The notes under the pieces were generated by a model. That model saw only the letters and a list, made by a program, of their open reading frames with translations, had not been told where the DNA came from and searched no databases. A stretch of DNA of 64,000 nt from positions 15,917,660 through 15,981,659 of the forward strand of contig OZ018414.1 of assembly GCA_963969595.1 (NCBI GenBank), read 5' to 3'. Made by a program: the position numbers and the translations under genes. This DNA is from Neckera pumila. Its lineage: Eukaryota; Streptophyta; Bryopsida; Hypnales; Neckeraceae. Positions within the stretch are counted from its first letter, which is position 1, and each line of letters begins with the position of its first letter. Below, piece after piece: positions 13,328 through 25,520 of the stretch.

Positions 13328-13333
<6 letters not shown>
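11106..13333. other. Non-coding stretch with a long but doubtful open frame
   Basis: A 189-codon + frame (12261-12830) is open, but it resembles no family, overlaps three minus-strand frames, and has repeat-like CACGTCA/GACGTC-rich DNA that continues at 13430-13870. No other gene was seen. Confidence 0.4.

Positions 13334-13414
<81 letters not shown>
13334..13414. repeat. (TA)n microsatellite, about 80 bp
   Basis: An uninterrupted alternating T/A tract. The 72-codon minus frame across it is an artefact of the TA repeat. Confidence 0.98.
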
Positions 13415-13416
<2 letters not shown>

Positions 13417-14310
13417 ATGTTGTTGACGACGTCACTAAAAACATACTTTAAAATCTGAAATCCTCGTAATCCGACCCATGTGGCATCTGACGTGGAAGTG
13501 CCGCGTCATATTTTGAAGTTGCCATGTCAAATTTTTCATCTGCCACGTCAAACTTTTGGGGGGGTCCATGTCACTACCTCGGGCAGAAAGGGGTAGGTCC
13601 AAAAAATATCCGCGTGGCAAAACCTGCTCTAAAAAAAGATGAGTTGGCAACATGGACCCTTCCATGTGCCACACTTAGAGAAGTTTGCAAGCCCCTGATT
13701 TCTAGTGACGTCACAAAAAATTTGTGATGTTTCTAGTGGCATAAAAAAAATTGTTGGCATGTTTTTATGTAAAAAAAAAACGGATTTTGGCTGACATCAT
13801 CGGTAAGGTCAAAGCTGTTAAAAAAAACGCATAGACATGTTTCTTTTGACGTCACCAAAATCACTATTTTCTTATAATGAATGCATTACACGACAATATT
13901 TCTCTTAAAATCAACAAGCACATGGACAAGGGATTTAGCAGAATATAGAGAAATGCAACTCATTAACGGACGCGTATACAACTACAAATACACAGTCCAT
14001 CCTTTACACAATACAAACACTTGGCATCTCATCTTTTAGAAGAAAGACGTGGGACTAATGGCCACCTCATCACCTAACAATCTCCGATAAGGCGCAGACT
14101 TGCGTTTCCACATCATATTCTACGCTCCTACCTTATGCACTGTGCTCCCATCTACTAGAATACTTGCAAAAGAAGTCTAGTGAAGCCACGGATCATTAAT
14201 CATCATTATTATCAGCATCGTGACCAATTCAAATGAAGCACCAAGCGTCCAGATGACCATACAAGAGCCAAGAAGCAAAGTGTAGTGGAGTTCTTGCAAC
14301 ACTATAGTCC
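13415..14310. other. Non-coding stretch, GACGTC/CACGTCA-rich
   Basis: Short motifs such as TGACGTCAC and TGCCACGTCA recur, as they do at 12600-12830. This may be part of one larger unidentified repeat interrupted by the TA tract. No gene is supported. Confidence 0.35.
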
Positions 14311-15450
14311 ATGAAGATCAACAAAAAGTACTTCATGACGGAACATAAGAAGTACTTGGCTAGACATATAGGCGGGAAGAAGGAGACCTCAACGGAATCC
14401 CGGACGACCTCAATGACATTATCCGGCGGAGATTATACCCTAAAGCATGACAAAGTGCCAACTATCCTTGTTGGGAAGGAGGGCGAGCTTCTTGACATTG
14501 AAGAAAATCTCCAAGCCGTCTTCAAGGCCTTGCCAGGATCAGCAAATCTCCCCTCCCTCCCAACTTGTGGTTGTGCGCCTTTGACGAGGAGTTAGACAAA
14601 GGGCCCCAAATCGAAGAAGGCATCATCAAGGGCTTCCGAGCATGTGATTTCAACTTGAAAACTGCCGCAACCAAAACAACCCTAGAGTTGAAAGGCAAAG
14701 GCCGCAGCATCTATGGTGAATTCTGAAGGGCCGCAATTTACGCCTGAGATCGAGATGGAGGACGGGTCAAGCCCCTATACCAAAAGAAGGTGAGAATTGC
14801 ATCCATTGAACCACTTAAATTTGTAGTTGAGGGTGGCGGATGCAGCAGAGGTCATAGGGAGAAAGGCCTCAATGTAGTGCGTCGTAGGGGACATTATGGA
14901 ACCACCCGTGACCCGCTTTCTCCATCTCCAGAGAGGGAGATTCCTAGACCGTCTATGTTTTTCACTCCGCCATCTATGAGATTGGGGAGGAATATACTGA
15001 GGTACATTACAATGGGCTCCGACGGAAACCAACAAATTTTGTTTGAAGACATTGTTGTTGTGGGTGCTCCTGAGTGCAATTGATGGCCTGAAAAAGAACC
15101 AGTTGTGGACAGACCAAGTTCCAACAATGTCTTTCCAGTAGAAGTGCTCCTGAATATGCACACTGCAATACCTGGGCGGGCTACCTTTGTCAAAATCGCC
15201 CTGATCAACATGTAGTGGGGTGGGGAGTTACTGGAGACCCCATGCAGTACTACATTTGAATGAGTAATCCAAACAATTGTACATGCAGAAGGTGAAAATC
15301 CCCGACTCCTCTGCAATTTTGGAGTGGACTTTGGCATGCATCCAGAAGGTATTAAAAAAAAAGATTGTAAATTTTTAGTTGCTCTAGCGGGTGTTGATGG
15401 CAAAGGTGATGCTGCATGTCTGCACACAGGGTCTTTAAAATAGGTAATAT
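14311..15450 (+). pseudogene. Decayed plus-strand coding DNA of unknown identity
   Basis: Frame 14311-14595 (94 codons, lysine-rich start, then DIEENLQAVFKALPG) can be continued in another frame (LWLCAFDEELDKGPQIEEGIIKGF, about 14565-14725). Plus-strand pieces follow to about 15450 (VVVGAPECN; VFPVEVLLNMHTA; FGVDFGMHPEGI), separated by stops and frame changes. The amino acid texture is protein-like and the strand matches the PiggyBac remnant that follows, so it may be the 5' part of the same element. No family was recognised. Minus-strand frames over the same DNA (up to 226 codons) look like shadows. Confidence 0.35.
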
Positions 15451-15863
15451 GAAACTTCATGACTCTACAATTCCAAGCTAAGGAAACAAGAAAATACTTA
15501 TTATAAATGGTATTATAGATACAGTCCATTAGCATAGTCAGCTGATGTGAAACCAAAGTTGTTCCACTCACCAATTATTTTTGAGAGTTTAGAATACAAA
15601 TCTAGTTTGGCAATATGCTCCATATGCAATGAAAACGAGAAATGTCAAACAACCATCCTACCTTTCGGAATTGCGATATGTGTACATGTTTGAAATGGAC
15701 ACAATTTAGGTTTGAGCAATGTGTTTGTTGTGTGGTGTAGATATAATCAAATCACTGGCATAGTTATAGAGAACCATCCTCCGAGGATGACTAGAAATCC
15801 AATATGTGGGACTTTGTATCATTAAGTGACAGTTATTCAAATGGAGAGTGCTGAGAGCAAAGC

Positions 15864-17400
15864 GTTGTAGAAGATGAACTTGCCACATTACTAGGAAAGC
15901 TAGGAGTATACGTGGACAGACCAGAAGAGGAAGATGAAGAATTTCTCAATAAATACAATGAGTTGAATTGGCATGCAAAAACTTGGTCGCTTTTACCACG
16001 TCATGCCTTCATTGGCCCCATTCTCAATCCAACTGACCAATTGGGTTCAGACCTCATCACCCAAGCTGATAGCTTTCTTTGCTTCTGGGACAAGAAATTC
16101 AACACAAAATTGCATATGAAAGCAACGCCTTTGCTGACTATGTGATTTACAATCAAGAAAACAAAAGGGAGGTGGGCCACATTAGCTTCCATCACACTAG
16201 CAGAATATTGACAATTTTGCGGCATAGTGATTCTCATGGGAATTAGAAAGCAACCCTGCATTGCCAGGACATTGTTAGGACAATGAGCCAATTTCATTTT
16301 CTTTATATTCTTTGCTGTCTCCACATGGTGCCAAAGGGTTCTTACATAATAGATAAAGAAAACCCTGCGTGTGGCCCTATTGGAAAGTGCCATTAGATCC
16401 TTGACAATGTCACCACCAATTCCAAGGCGTTGTGGAATCCAGGCCCTTACGTGAGCATCAATGAATTTATGGTTGGTTACAATGGAAAGTTCTGTTCTTT
16501 CAAATAGTACTTGCCAATGAAGCCCGCCATACATGGCATCAAATTGTGGATTTTGGCTGACAATTCCACCAAGTATATGTGGAATATAAAAGTGTATATA
16601 GGCACGAGCAACAAACATTGGGTGGGTCATATTGAGCCTCCCTCCATGGGTATGGGAGCAGCAATTGTGACTCGCCTAACTGTTGGCAAATTCTAAAGGG
16701 TTGTAATGGATAATTACTTTTCGTCCGCAAAGTTCTTTGACAACTTGTTGTAGCAAGGTTTTTACGCAATTGGAATAATACAACAATTCCAAAAGGGCTT
16801 TTTGAGCTCTTTGAATAAATTGCAGGGCGAAAGAATCGGGGAACCTCGCAGATACATGTGCACCATGACAAAAAAGGAGTGCACTTCCTAGTGACTTCTG
16901 AGGATTCTATAGTGTAGGGGGGAAGGGCGTCTCTGTATTGCGCAACAACAGTCCGCAGCGGTTGCCAATACCCACCTCTTTGATCTAGATCACTTATTCT
17001 CAGTACATACAAGGCATTGATGTCAGTGACAAGCTTTAAGGCTCATACTTGGTGGAAATTTCCATGAAAAAGTGGTGACATCACATTTACTTTTTTGCGA
17101 TGGACACAACTTTTACAAATGCGTACATGATCTACTAGAAAGTTCTTTGGGTGCGTGGTATCTGTTTGAAGACCCATCTCAATTACCAACTGGAGGTGGC
17201 CTATTTGCTAATGGGGCTTCCGATTCCACGAAGCTGAGATGGCGTGGCGATACCTCAGGCTTGCCGAGTGGAGCCTATCCGTCGATAAAGTGCTCCTGCT
17301 AGGTGTGCTCACATTCTAGAGTGGATAGTATTGCGGCGGGTGTATTTTGTGTGCTGAAAGCGGCCTACATAGATCTGCCGGACGTGTGGCCGCACTCCTC
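15864..17400 (+). pseudogene. PiggyBac-like transposase remnant (DDE_Tnp_1_7 type)
   Basis: Plus-strand reading gives in order: an acidic start (VDRPEEEDEEF), a helical block ending FLCFWDKKF, a frame shift near 16105, then YESNAFADYVIYNQENKR, NPGPYVSINEFMVGYNGK, YLPMKPAIHGIKLWILAD, VVMDNYFSSAKFFDNLL, and after further shifts GIDVSDKL near 17013 and FFAMDTTFTNAYMIY ending at 17138. These match the PiggyBac catalytic core order (the D-E-M, M-D-N-Y-F and G-x-D-x-S-D blocks). The first catalytic Asp reads as Asn (SINEFM); the other two are present. Several stops interrupt it, for example before YLPMKP, before RVVMDN, after FFDNLL and after SDKL. A Cys-rich stretch near 17290-17340 could be the remnant C-terminal zinc-binding tail. 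Clearly inactive. Confidence 0.82.
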
Positions 17401-19686
17401 TTTGCCTAGCCAATTGCTTCAGCTCCTACGACAAGTCTGCCATGACGCTTTGATGTTGCCGTAGTTGGTGATTCAAGTTAGCTTTTCCCTACTTGCCGCT
17501 GGAATGATGAATTGCATGAGTTGTAGCTAGATGTTTGTTGGTGGCTATTGTTTTCACGCCTTGTCTATTCTTGGGATGCAAACAAAATGTGTAGCAGCTC
17601 TGAAAAGCTGATGTCCTTTAATTGGCAGCTAATGGCACCCCCAATTTTGCTCAGAGCTAGTAGGTGGATAGAGCAGGTACTTGGTCTTAGTGTAGTCAAG
17701 TTTTTATGATGTTTACTTTCAGAAGATGGACTTTTTGTTGTATCAAGGCTATATTTTGAGGAAAAATAAAAATAAAAATAATTTTGAAAAACTTGACTCC
17801 TGGCTTTCTGCACACAGTCACCAAATGTTTGCGAAAGACCCAATGAGTACAACTGCCAAATCTTCAAACCCCAAAGCGCTTGCAAGAATTGGTAGTGACA
17901 ACAAGTACTCTTGCTGCAGTAAACCAAAAAAATTGCGTAGATCCCTTCCAACCATTCCCCTTTTATCTTCGAAGTCTTGTAGTATTTGTGAAGCAACCGC
18001 ATTAATAGGGGCGCGATTAGGAGGTTCGGGCTAGCCATTGATAGCTTGCCGTCTCCTTCCATTTTTGGCAACTATGAACGTACTTTGGCCCACATGATTG
18101 CCACCCTCGCCACGACACATCCCAACTCCATCCAATGATAAATTTTGCTACTACGGAGCTTGCCATGCCACTCCACTCACTCTCTCTATTATTGGTTGTG
18201 ATGAGCATTGCAACAAATCTGTTGTCTCCCAGACATTGCAATGAGCTGCAACCGCCCCACTCTTCCCACCATTTATCCATCCACAGCACTAAGGGAGCTC
18301 AAGAACATGACAGTAGCATACAAATCCTCCTCCCGCCCAAGGTACAGGACAAAAAAGTAACAATGAATAGCTGAATCACATTTCCTAATCCGCACACTTA
18401 ATCCTTAACGTTGCCATTCAAGCACCTTGCAACACCCACAATGATAGAAACTCACATTGGATACCTCTCTCCAGGCCCTCAATGGTCCTTTGCGGTCATG
18501 TGGTAGTTGGGCCTCATATACCCAAGAAGTTCTACCAACTGGCAATTCTTATGTCCTCAGTCTAATACATTCCCTGTGCCCAGTGAACCCCCATTCCATC
18601 CGGTCCCACCATTTGTTGGGGGTCTTTTATACTAAAACAATATTTTTTTTATTCCCATCGATTTCCAGTCTAGCACCATTCCATTGAAACATTCCCGGCT
18701 CTTGTATTTTTGTATGCCTGGGTCCAAAATTTGCTTCATTTAGTTTGCCGAAATGAACTCTATTTCCATTGTTTTTTGAAATTTTCACAAATGCCATGCA
18801 TTTTGAGCACTAACCAATGAAGAATGCAGAAATCGACAAAAGTTAGGTCAATTGGTCACTAAAGAGTTAAGGGTTTAAGGTGAGCTAATACCTTTTTTTC
18901 CTTTGCATTTTTTAATATTTTTTTATGGAATCTTTTTAGCTTTTGACCTCATAAGGTAGAAATATCCATTTTTGTGCCACCTCCCAATGTTGCAAAGCAG
19001 CTTGCTTCTCAAAGTATTCCAAAAGTAACCCAAAACCATTTTAGTTTGTGGGTAGTCTTCAAATTTATACATGACTCAACATGGGTGCAAAGTACTAGTA
19101 GTAAGAGCCTTTAGTGAATGCTTTTGTGTCTTTATGTAGTTGCTTCACATATATACCTATAGAGCACTTTAAGTTTTCACTTCAAAAATTCATAGAAAAT
19201 ACAAAAAAGCTCCAAAAATATAAATCTTCTTTAAGAATTTATGATTTTTATTGTCTACAATTAAAAGCAACTCCAATAATTATATACCTATAATTTTGAC
19301 TATGTATAAGCACATTAGCTTCAATGGATGATTTTTCAATCTTTCTATTATTTTCTTTTAAGAAAAAATTAAAAAATAGTGGGTGGGTGGTCCTTGCATC
19401 ACATGTTACTCTTTGACATGTCTTACAAAATTTGAAATATTCCAAAAATCAAGCAATATGGAAGGAAAAAATTCTACAATATTTCAAATACTTCACTTAT
19501 AATAAAGTTAATCATAAAGTTTGTGCAGGACCAGTAGCCGGAGTTTATAAAAACACAAGACAAAATTCCTTAGAGCACCAAAACTCAGCTCTGATGTCAT
19601 GTTTGTTTTGTACTATTCTTAGTTAAGCCTTCACCAACTTTTACGATTAACTCTAATATTCCAAAACTTTAGACATTCCAAAAAAA
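17401..19686. other. Gene-poor stretch with possible minus-strand coding fragments
   Basis: Frames of 168 and 90 codons on the minus strand (17565-18289) overlap. A third minus frame near 17840-18000 reads DFEDKRGMVGRDLRNFFGLL and looks protein-like, but no family was recognised. From 18300 to 19686 the DNA is AT-rich with no supportable feature. Confidence 0.3.
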
Positions 19687-19771
19687 TACGCCCTCTGTTT
19701 TTGAAAAAGACCCGTATTTACTTTGTGTTTTACAAAGGAAACATGGGTCATTTTTAGAAACAGAGGTAGTA
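19687..19771. mobile_element. Tiny Stowaway-like MITE (85 bp)
   Basis: Almost the whole element is a hairpin. The left end TACGCCCTCTGTTTTTGAAA and the right end read in reverse (TACTACCTCTGTTTCTAAAA) match over roughly 40 bp. The CCTCTGTT-type end and TA termini suggest a Tc1/mariner-derived Stowaway relative. Confidence 0.75.
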
Positions 19772-20271
19772 CTTCTTAAATCATGTCTCTGACCCTCACA
19801 CAGGGCAGTTTGGACAAATCCTCCATGTCAGCACCGTCAAAAGATATCCATCTCTCCCTGTGCAAGTTGCCGTTTGCCCACTTGAGAGCTGAGACTCAAC
19901 AGAAGCTCCGGTCCGACATCGCCAGAACAGAAAGCTCCTGCCGTCGGTTGGATCAGAGCAGTCAGTCAGAGAAACCACCAAATCAGCTACACTCATTTGC
20001 ACGCAACTTGCAGCAGTGAATCGATCCGGACGCTCTCTTTTGTCCAAATCGATGCAAGGATAGCAGAAGCTCAAGCTTATAAGCTGACTTTTTACACGGA
20101 CTTGCGGCAAGAACTCTGTCGGTGCGCCTCTCTGTTCGAATATACCGGCGTAATTTCATAAGGCGCCTTTGTGCTTCCGCATTTGCACTCTCGGTGCCGA
20201 TTATTGCGTACATTGGTGCCGTTCTTGATCTTTTCTGGCGCTTAATTGTGTGTTGGGAACGCAAGTTGCTC
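19772..20271 (+). promoter_or_regulatory. Upstream/5' region of the JmjC gene
   Basis: It is richer in GC than the surrounding DNA, as expected near a transcribed gene. The frame of the first exon stays open back to an in-frame ATG at 20122, which would add 50 residues (Arg-rich, then a hydrophobic helix). No TATA box or clock-type element can be called with confidence. Confidence 0.35.
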
Positions 20272-23200
20272 ATGCCGCCGCCTTCTGTTGCGGAATCGGA
20301 GGTCGTGGCGTTTCTTCACCAGGTGCGTGCGTGGAAATTGACCTAATTGCGTGAAATTTCTTTTTGTTGCAATTCTTGATTTTTTGATGTTGTGAGGAGC
20401 TTTGTTTTGTTTTGTGCTTGAGATGTTGTGGAGTTTTGAAATCGCAAAGGATTTTAAGGATGGTGAGTGAGGTTTACTATGGAGGATTTTGAATTTTGGA
20501 TTGGTTTAGAGTGGAGGGAAGGGATTGTTGTGTATGAAGAGGTAGTCAATTCCGTGCTAATGTGCATTGTTCTATTTGGTTGCGTGAAGTGTATTAGAAG
20601 TTAGAGTCGAGGTTCAGTCGTTTAGTGTGTGAGGTTTTGCTGTGGATCATACGATTTTGGAGTGGTTTTTGAATCTTGTAGTGAAAGGGATTACTTTATT
20701 ACCTATGATCCCGGGCTTTAACATGATTTTGTAACAAATGTCAACTTGAGTTTGTAACGAAATATCATGATAGTTCCAATGGTTTTATAGACTTACTGAA
20801 TTCACTAATGATATGGGAATCACTTCCCTTAGGGGAAGAGTGCTGATGTGGTAATCACATCCAGGTGTAGTGGGCTTTATCATAGTTGCATATTACAAGT
20901 CCATTGATTTTGTGCTCATTCCAGAACTCATTCAGGTATTTTACGATGACTACATGGTTGCATACTTTGATTATTGAGATTGAGGTCAGGTTTGTTTTGT
21001 TGTTATTTTTCTTCACAGGTACGCAATGAAGGGGGCGTGGTCTTTGCTGGGCTTGCAAAGAAGGCCTGGCTTGGGGCTGACGAGGAAGCTGCAGAAGCTG
21101 CATATGAATTAGCGTGGGAGGAGTTACACGCAGGGCCCTGGCAAAGTGTGTCATTAGTTTGGCGTGGTGCCTTTTCTCTCTCCTGCTTATCCCTGGCGTC
21201 GTGCCATCACCGAGCCAACCGGCCTGTAGAGGCTCTGAAAGTTCTGGATCTTGGAGTGATCATGGGGGGCCCACGATTTCGTAAGGAAATTGACTCTTAC
21301 CTCAGCAGCATTAGGCCGGCGATAGGTACAGATAAGGGCCTTGGCACGTTAAATGGTGTTAATCAAGGGAGTCATCAGCAAGTAGCATCGCCGGATGTGC
21401 TTCTGCGAAAGAAGAAAGAAGGGCAAGTGCTACATGAGGTAAGTAAAACGTCTTTTATTTTACCTATTTCGTGCACTTCTTTTGCTGCACTTGATCGATG
21501 GCGTTCTAGTGTGGATTGCTTTCTTGTATTTAGGATGAAGGTAGGCCAGGGCAGAGCTAATTCCTATCTCAATTAGGAGGCTTCAAATTCTTGTTGGAGC
21601 ATTTTAATGCTATTGACTGTTAAATTTGAATGCTATCACTCTCCTAGTCGTGCCTCGTGTGAAACCGCGTATGACTATTCTGAACATGTGGAAGACACAA
21701 TTTTCTCTTTCTCATCATATCTCTGTTTATCATTTATCTGGAATAGTAAGACTTTCTGGCACTGTTCGTGAATTTTCACATTCATTTAGCATTCTTGATG
21801 ACCTGTCGTAGTGAGTAAGGCACTGATAGGATAATGTTCTGATAATGTCAGGAGCTGAATGCTCTACCGGCAGGCTCTTTGCGGGGCTCTTTGGTAGATA
21901 AAAGAAGCTGCCCTTCACTGGAAAGTTTTCTTCGTGATTCTTTTCTGCCTGGAGTACCTGTAGTACTCTCAAATTCGATAAATCACTGGCCTGCTATGAG
22001 CAAGTGGAATGACACCATTTATCTACAAAAGGTCGCTGGGCATCGCACCGTTCCGGTAGAGGTAAGTTCTGACTATTTTCTCTCTCATGAATTAACGATC
22101 GATTTACTCGACGCAATTTTTTTGGGATCTCACCTGATGACGGAACAAGATGAATTTGATTACGCTATCAAAGTCTTTCGCTCTATGCTTTCTTCTCGTT
22201 TTAAATAATTGGCGTCCTGCTTGATGATTTTTTTTACTTTCCGGTGACTTCTTCAGTAGTCATGACCGATGAAAGACCGTGTGTTTCTTTTGGTTAATTG
22301 TTTTGGAGTAAGCAGTCTATAATTTGTGGTATTTCCTTCTGGGCTTAGTAATTTGAATTTGTGACAATCAGGGCAGGTGGGAGAACACTATCTTGCTTCA
22401 GATTGGAAGCAGGAGCTTATGACTCTTTCCCAATTTTTAGAGAGGTCTCTCGGTCACTCTGATGCACAGGCCTCCAGTCGGCCTTATCTTGCCCAGCACC
22501 CGCTTTTTGAGCAGGTATGAAATGTGCAAGAGATATAATGTCTGGTCTCCTCTTTTGTCTGACATTATTTTTGTAAACTCTTGTATGATGTAATCATGGT
22601 GTTTTGGAATAGATGTTTGGTAGCTGGGTGGATTGCTGGTGCAATTTGTTGTTGCGATTGTAAGAAGTTGTCTGGTTTATCAATCCAGATTCCAGAGCTG
22701 CAAGCAGACATAGCTATCCCAGACTATTGTTCCGTCGGGGGTGGTGACCTTCAATCCATAAACGCCTGGTTGGGCCCTGCTGGAACGATAACTCCTTTAC
22801 ATCACGATCCTCACCACAATCTTCTAGCACAGGTATGCATCGAATGCACTGGACACTCTTATTTGTCAAATTAAGTCGGCACGTGGCACGCATCTGGGAG
22901 CTGTTATATTTTTCTGCTAATCAATGCCTGACCAGATCGCATGAGAGTCATTTGAGGAAACCTGCTTTAGAAAGAAGTCTTGTTTCTATGTACTCCTTCG
23001 TCTGCAATTGTCACCAAAATACTTGATTGCATCCTTGTGGTCCTCCAGGTGGTAGGTCGGAAGTATGTACGACTATATTCACCAGAAGTCTCTCATAGAC
23101 TTTATCCGTACACTGAGCAGATGCTTTGCAACTCGAGTCAGGTACTTCAAACTTATGCTGAGATCATCCAGCGCTTGCTATTTCTGTTGTCCCTTCTTTT

Positions 23201-23516
23201 CAATGTTCCCAAAGTTTGCACGATTCATGGCAAGACTCTCCGCAGTGAGCTGACTATTGCACATTTGGAGAGTGGTTACTAGCAACACTAATTTGCTGAT
23301 GCCGTTTTATGTTTCCAGGTAAACTTGACTAGTGTAGACTTAGTAGAATTCCCCGAATTTGTAAAGGCGATGTTCATAGATTGCATTTTAGAGGAAGGGC
23401 AAATGCTGTACATTCCACCAAAGTGGTGGCATTATGTGCAGTCCCTTACTCCTAGTTTTTCCGTGAGTTTTTGGTGGGCTACTGAGAATGATGACGATGA
23501 TGATGAATCTTCTTAA
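20272..23516 (+). CDS. JMJ30: JmjC-domain oxygenase, JMJD5/KDM8 (plant JMJ30) type, 7 exons
   Basis: Fe(II)/2-oxoglutarate-dependent dioxygenase. Relatives act on histone or other protein substrates, and Arabidopsis JMJ30 is linked to the circadian clock (established). Exons: 20272-20322, 21019-21438, 21852-22061, 22377-22514, 22689-22832, 23049-23141, 23319-23516 (TAA). Each length is a multiple of three, so all six introns are phase 0. The 417 residues match the roughly 416-430 usual for the family. Seen: an N-terminal helical repeat-like domain ([22 protein letters not shown]), [65 protein letters not shown] with iron ligands H311 and D313, [31 protein letters not shown] with iron ligand H390, and SVSFWW. 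It ends in an acidic DDDDDESS tail. The start at 20272 gives a short N-terminus; an upstream in-frame ATG (20122) is the alternative. Confidence 0.94.
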
Positions 23517-24064
23517 TATTTGATCAGGTGGTCTTGTGGAAGAAGTGAATTGGGTTTTAGTGCAAGTCCTCTGATTATGATCTAATTCGATGCTGTCTAT
23601 GCCACCAATATTTGTCAACATATTTAGGAGCCCTTCTTACTTAATGAAGTTATACATCCATGGTGAACTGTTATATTTTTTGTCTTCTAGTTTTGAAATA
23701 GAGAGTGTTCACATACTTCAATGGCACTTCACTAGAATAAATTTATCCACTTTTCATACTGCGAATTTGATGGAATTTGGAAATTGGGCCATATAAAACT
23801 TGGCCATCTATTAGATTATTTTTTTAATTGATAAAGTAAAATAAAAATTTACTTAGATGAAAGAAAAGACGAATGCAACTGTAAGTATAATTTCTGTGTT
23901 CAAGATGAAAAAACAAGTTTGTAAAACTAAGAATTTATTTGCAATTGCAAGTTGGATATGTATTAAAAATATTTACTATATTACAAAAAGCTATTTGACA
24001 AAAATTTCTGAATACAAACTTGATACTTCACCATATTTGTCAATGTGATGGGTGTGTCCAAGAA
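23517..24064. other. 3' flank of the JmjC gene
   Basis: AT-rich. A possible poly(A) signal AATAAA lies at 23736-23741. Nothing else is recognised. Confidence 0.35.
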
Positions 24065-24325
24065 ATATCCATATCCATCCATACAAACCATTAGGATAGA
24101 TAGTTTTGTTTTGTTTGTTATGTTGAGATCACTTGGACCATGTGTCTCTTGGTTGCTTTCTTGGTATCATCGGAAAGCCCTCGGCAAGGAGGGGTGCCCA
24201 GGCTTTGTTTCGTGGTGTTTGGACCTATGGTGTGAAAGTTATTGAGTTTCCAAGTTTTTATGAATTAAAAAATGACTTTTAGTTTCATTTTGGTTGTAGC
24301 AACAGCACAAGGCACATTGGTTTGT
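24065..24325 (+). repeat. Family A repeat
   Basis: Contains the TTTTGTTTTGTTTG tract, TTGAGATCACTTGGACCATG, CATCGGAAAGCCCTCGGCAA, GGAGGGGTGCC, TTTCGTGGTGTTTGG and a GCACAAGGCACATTGGT end. Homologous to 3057-3448. Confidence 0.7.
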
Positions 24326-24839
24326 CCTATGTCTTGTTGTACATTAAATTAGGAGTGTTTTCTTAGTACAATTTTGAGAGTAATGATGATTTGATGTAAG
24401 TTAAATGATCCTATTTGTAACACAATTTTTGATGTGCCCTATTGAGTTGGGGAAAAATCAATTTTACTTTGCACATGTGAAGTTGAGAGAACTAAATATC
24501 AATTAAAAATTTATTTATTTGAATAAATATTTTTTAATTTACAAAAATATAATGTATAAGATAATAATAAAATTTACGCATTTATGAACAAATAGAAATT
24601 TTAAAATTTTATTCTCATCAGCCTGGCTTGAATTTACGAAAAAAATTGAGGACGTAGTAAAAAGAGAAGAAGAGGTCAGAGTTGAATAACTTAGTGCTAG
24701 CCTTTCCCAAAGTTGTCTTGTCTAACATTTTTTCAACTTGATGACTTCTTAGAATGAGTGTCCAATTTGAGGACTTATTAGACAAAAGTCTACAAATATT
24801 TCAAGAATGTTTCAAATTATACTAGTCTACAAAACTTTG

Positions 24840-25205
24840 TAATTCAATATCTTTTATGCACAAAGGAGTGCAAGAGCTTTGTTGCGGTGCAAGAGGTTGT
24901 ATTCTTGATATGAATAGAAAGCTTTATGCATGAAGGAGTGTAACGGCTTTCAAATTGTTTCGTGGCATTTGGACATGCAAAGTAAAATAAAGTTAATTTA
25001 ATTTAGTTTTTTTAAATTTAAAATAATTCAAAAATTCATAATTTCCATAGGTCTACATGCTTCAAAACAAAGTCCGTGTATCCTTTTTTGTGGAAAGCTT
25101 TCTAGAAGTGCCAAGAATCTAGCCAAGGAACTCATAATTTCTTAGATCTTAGCGTATCAAACAAACAAAATAAAATAAAACTAACTAACTAACTAATTTA
25201 AGGTA
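24840..25205. repeat. Family A-related fragments, opposed
   Basis: 24840-24990 (+) matches 34580-34700 (CAATATCTTTTATGCA; TTCTTGATATGAATAGAAAG; TTTGGACA). 25080-25205 is a reverse-orientation end with GGAAAGCTTTC, a CAAAC/AAAAT tract and CTAATTTAAGGTAT. Together they look like a pair facing each other. Confidence 0.55.
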
Positions 25206-25219
25206 TATATAAGAGGTTT

Positions 25220-25520
25220 TTTCAGCCCTCTAGAAGACTGCGAGTTCCCAGACTGCGGGAACGAGCAGGGAACGTGCAAGGAAGTTCTAAAATGCTGGGC
25301 TGATGTGGTCAAGCAACTGCCACGTCATTTTCCAAAAAAAAAATAATAATATTTTTTTTTTACATCAATTTTCAGTTTTCTGAAAAAATAAAAAAAAATA
25401 AAAAATTTTGAAGTTCGAAAAGTCAGACCAACTGACAACATTGGAATCAGATCTTGGAAACAGGCTTGAAACAGTCTCACAGGGCTGAAAAAACCTCTTA
25501 TGGAAGATTGGGCATATTTT
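25220..25520 (+). repeat. Family C dispersed repeat
   Basis: Shares CAGACTGCGGGAA, GCTGGGCTGATGTGG, ACTGCCACGTCATTTTCC, a following homopolymer-rich stretch and GAAACAG with the copies at 345-660 and 36595-36831. Confidence 0.55.

Noticed and set aside
14894..15574. 226-codon minus frame
   Set aside because: No domain recognised and opposite to a more protein-like, though broken, plus-strand reading. Kept only as a doubt.
16001..16630. 209-codon minus frame
   Set aside because: It is the antisense of the PiggyBac remnant, whose motifs read clearly on the plus strand.
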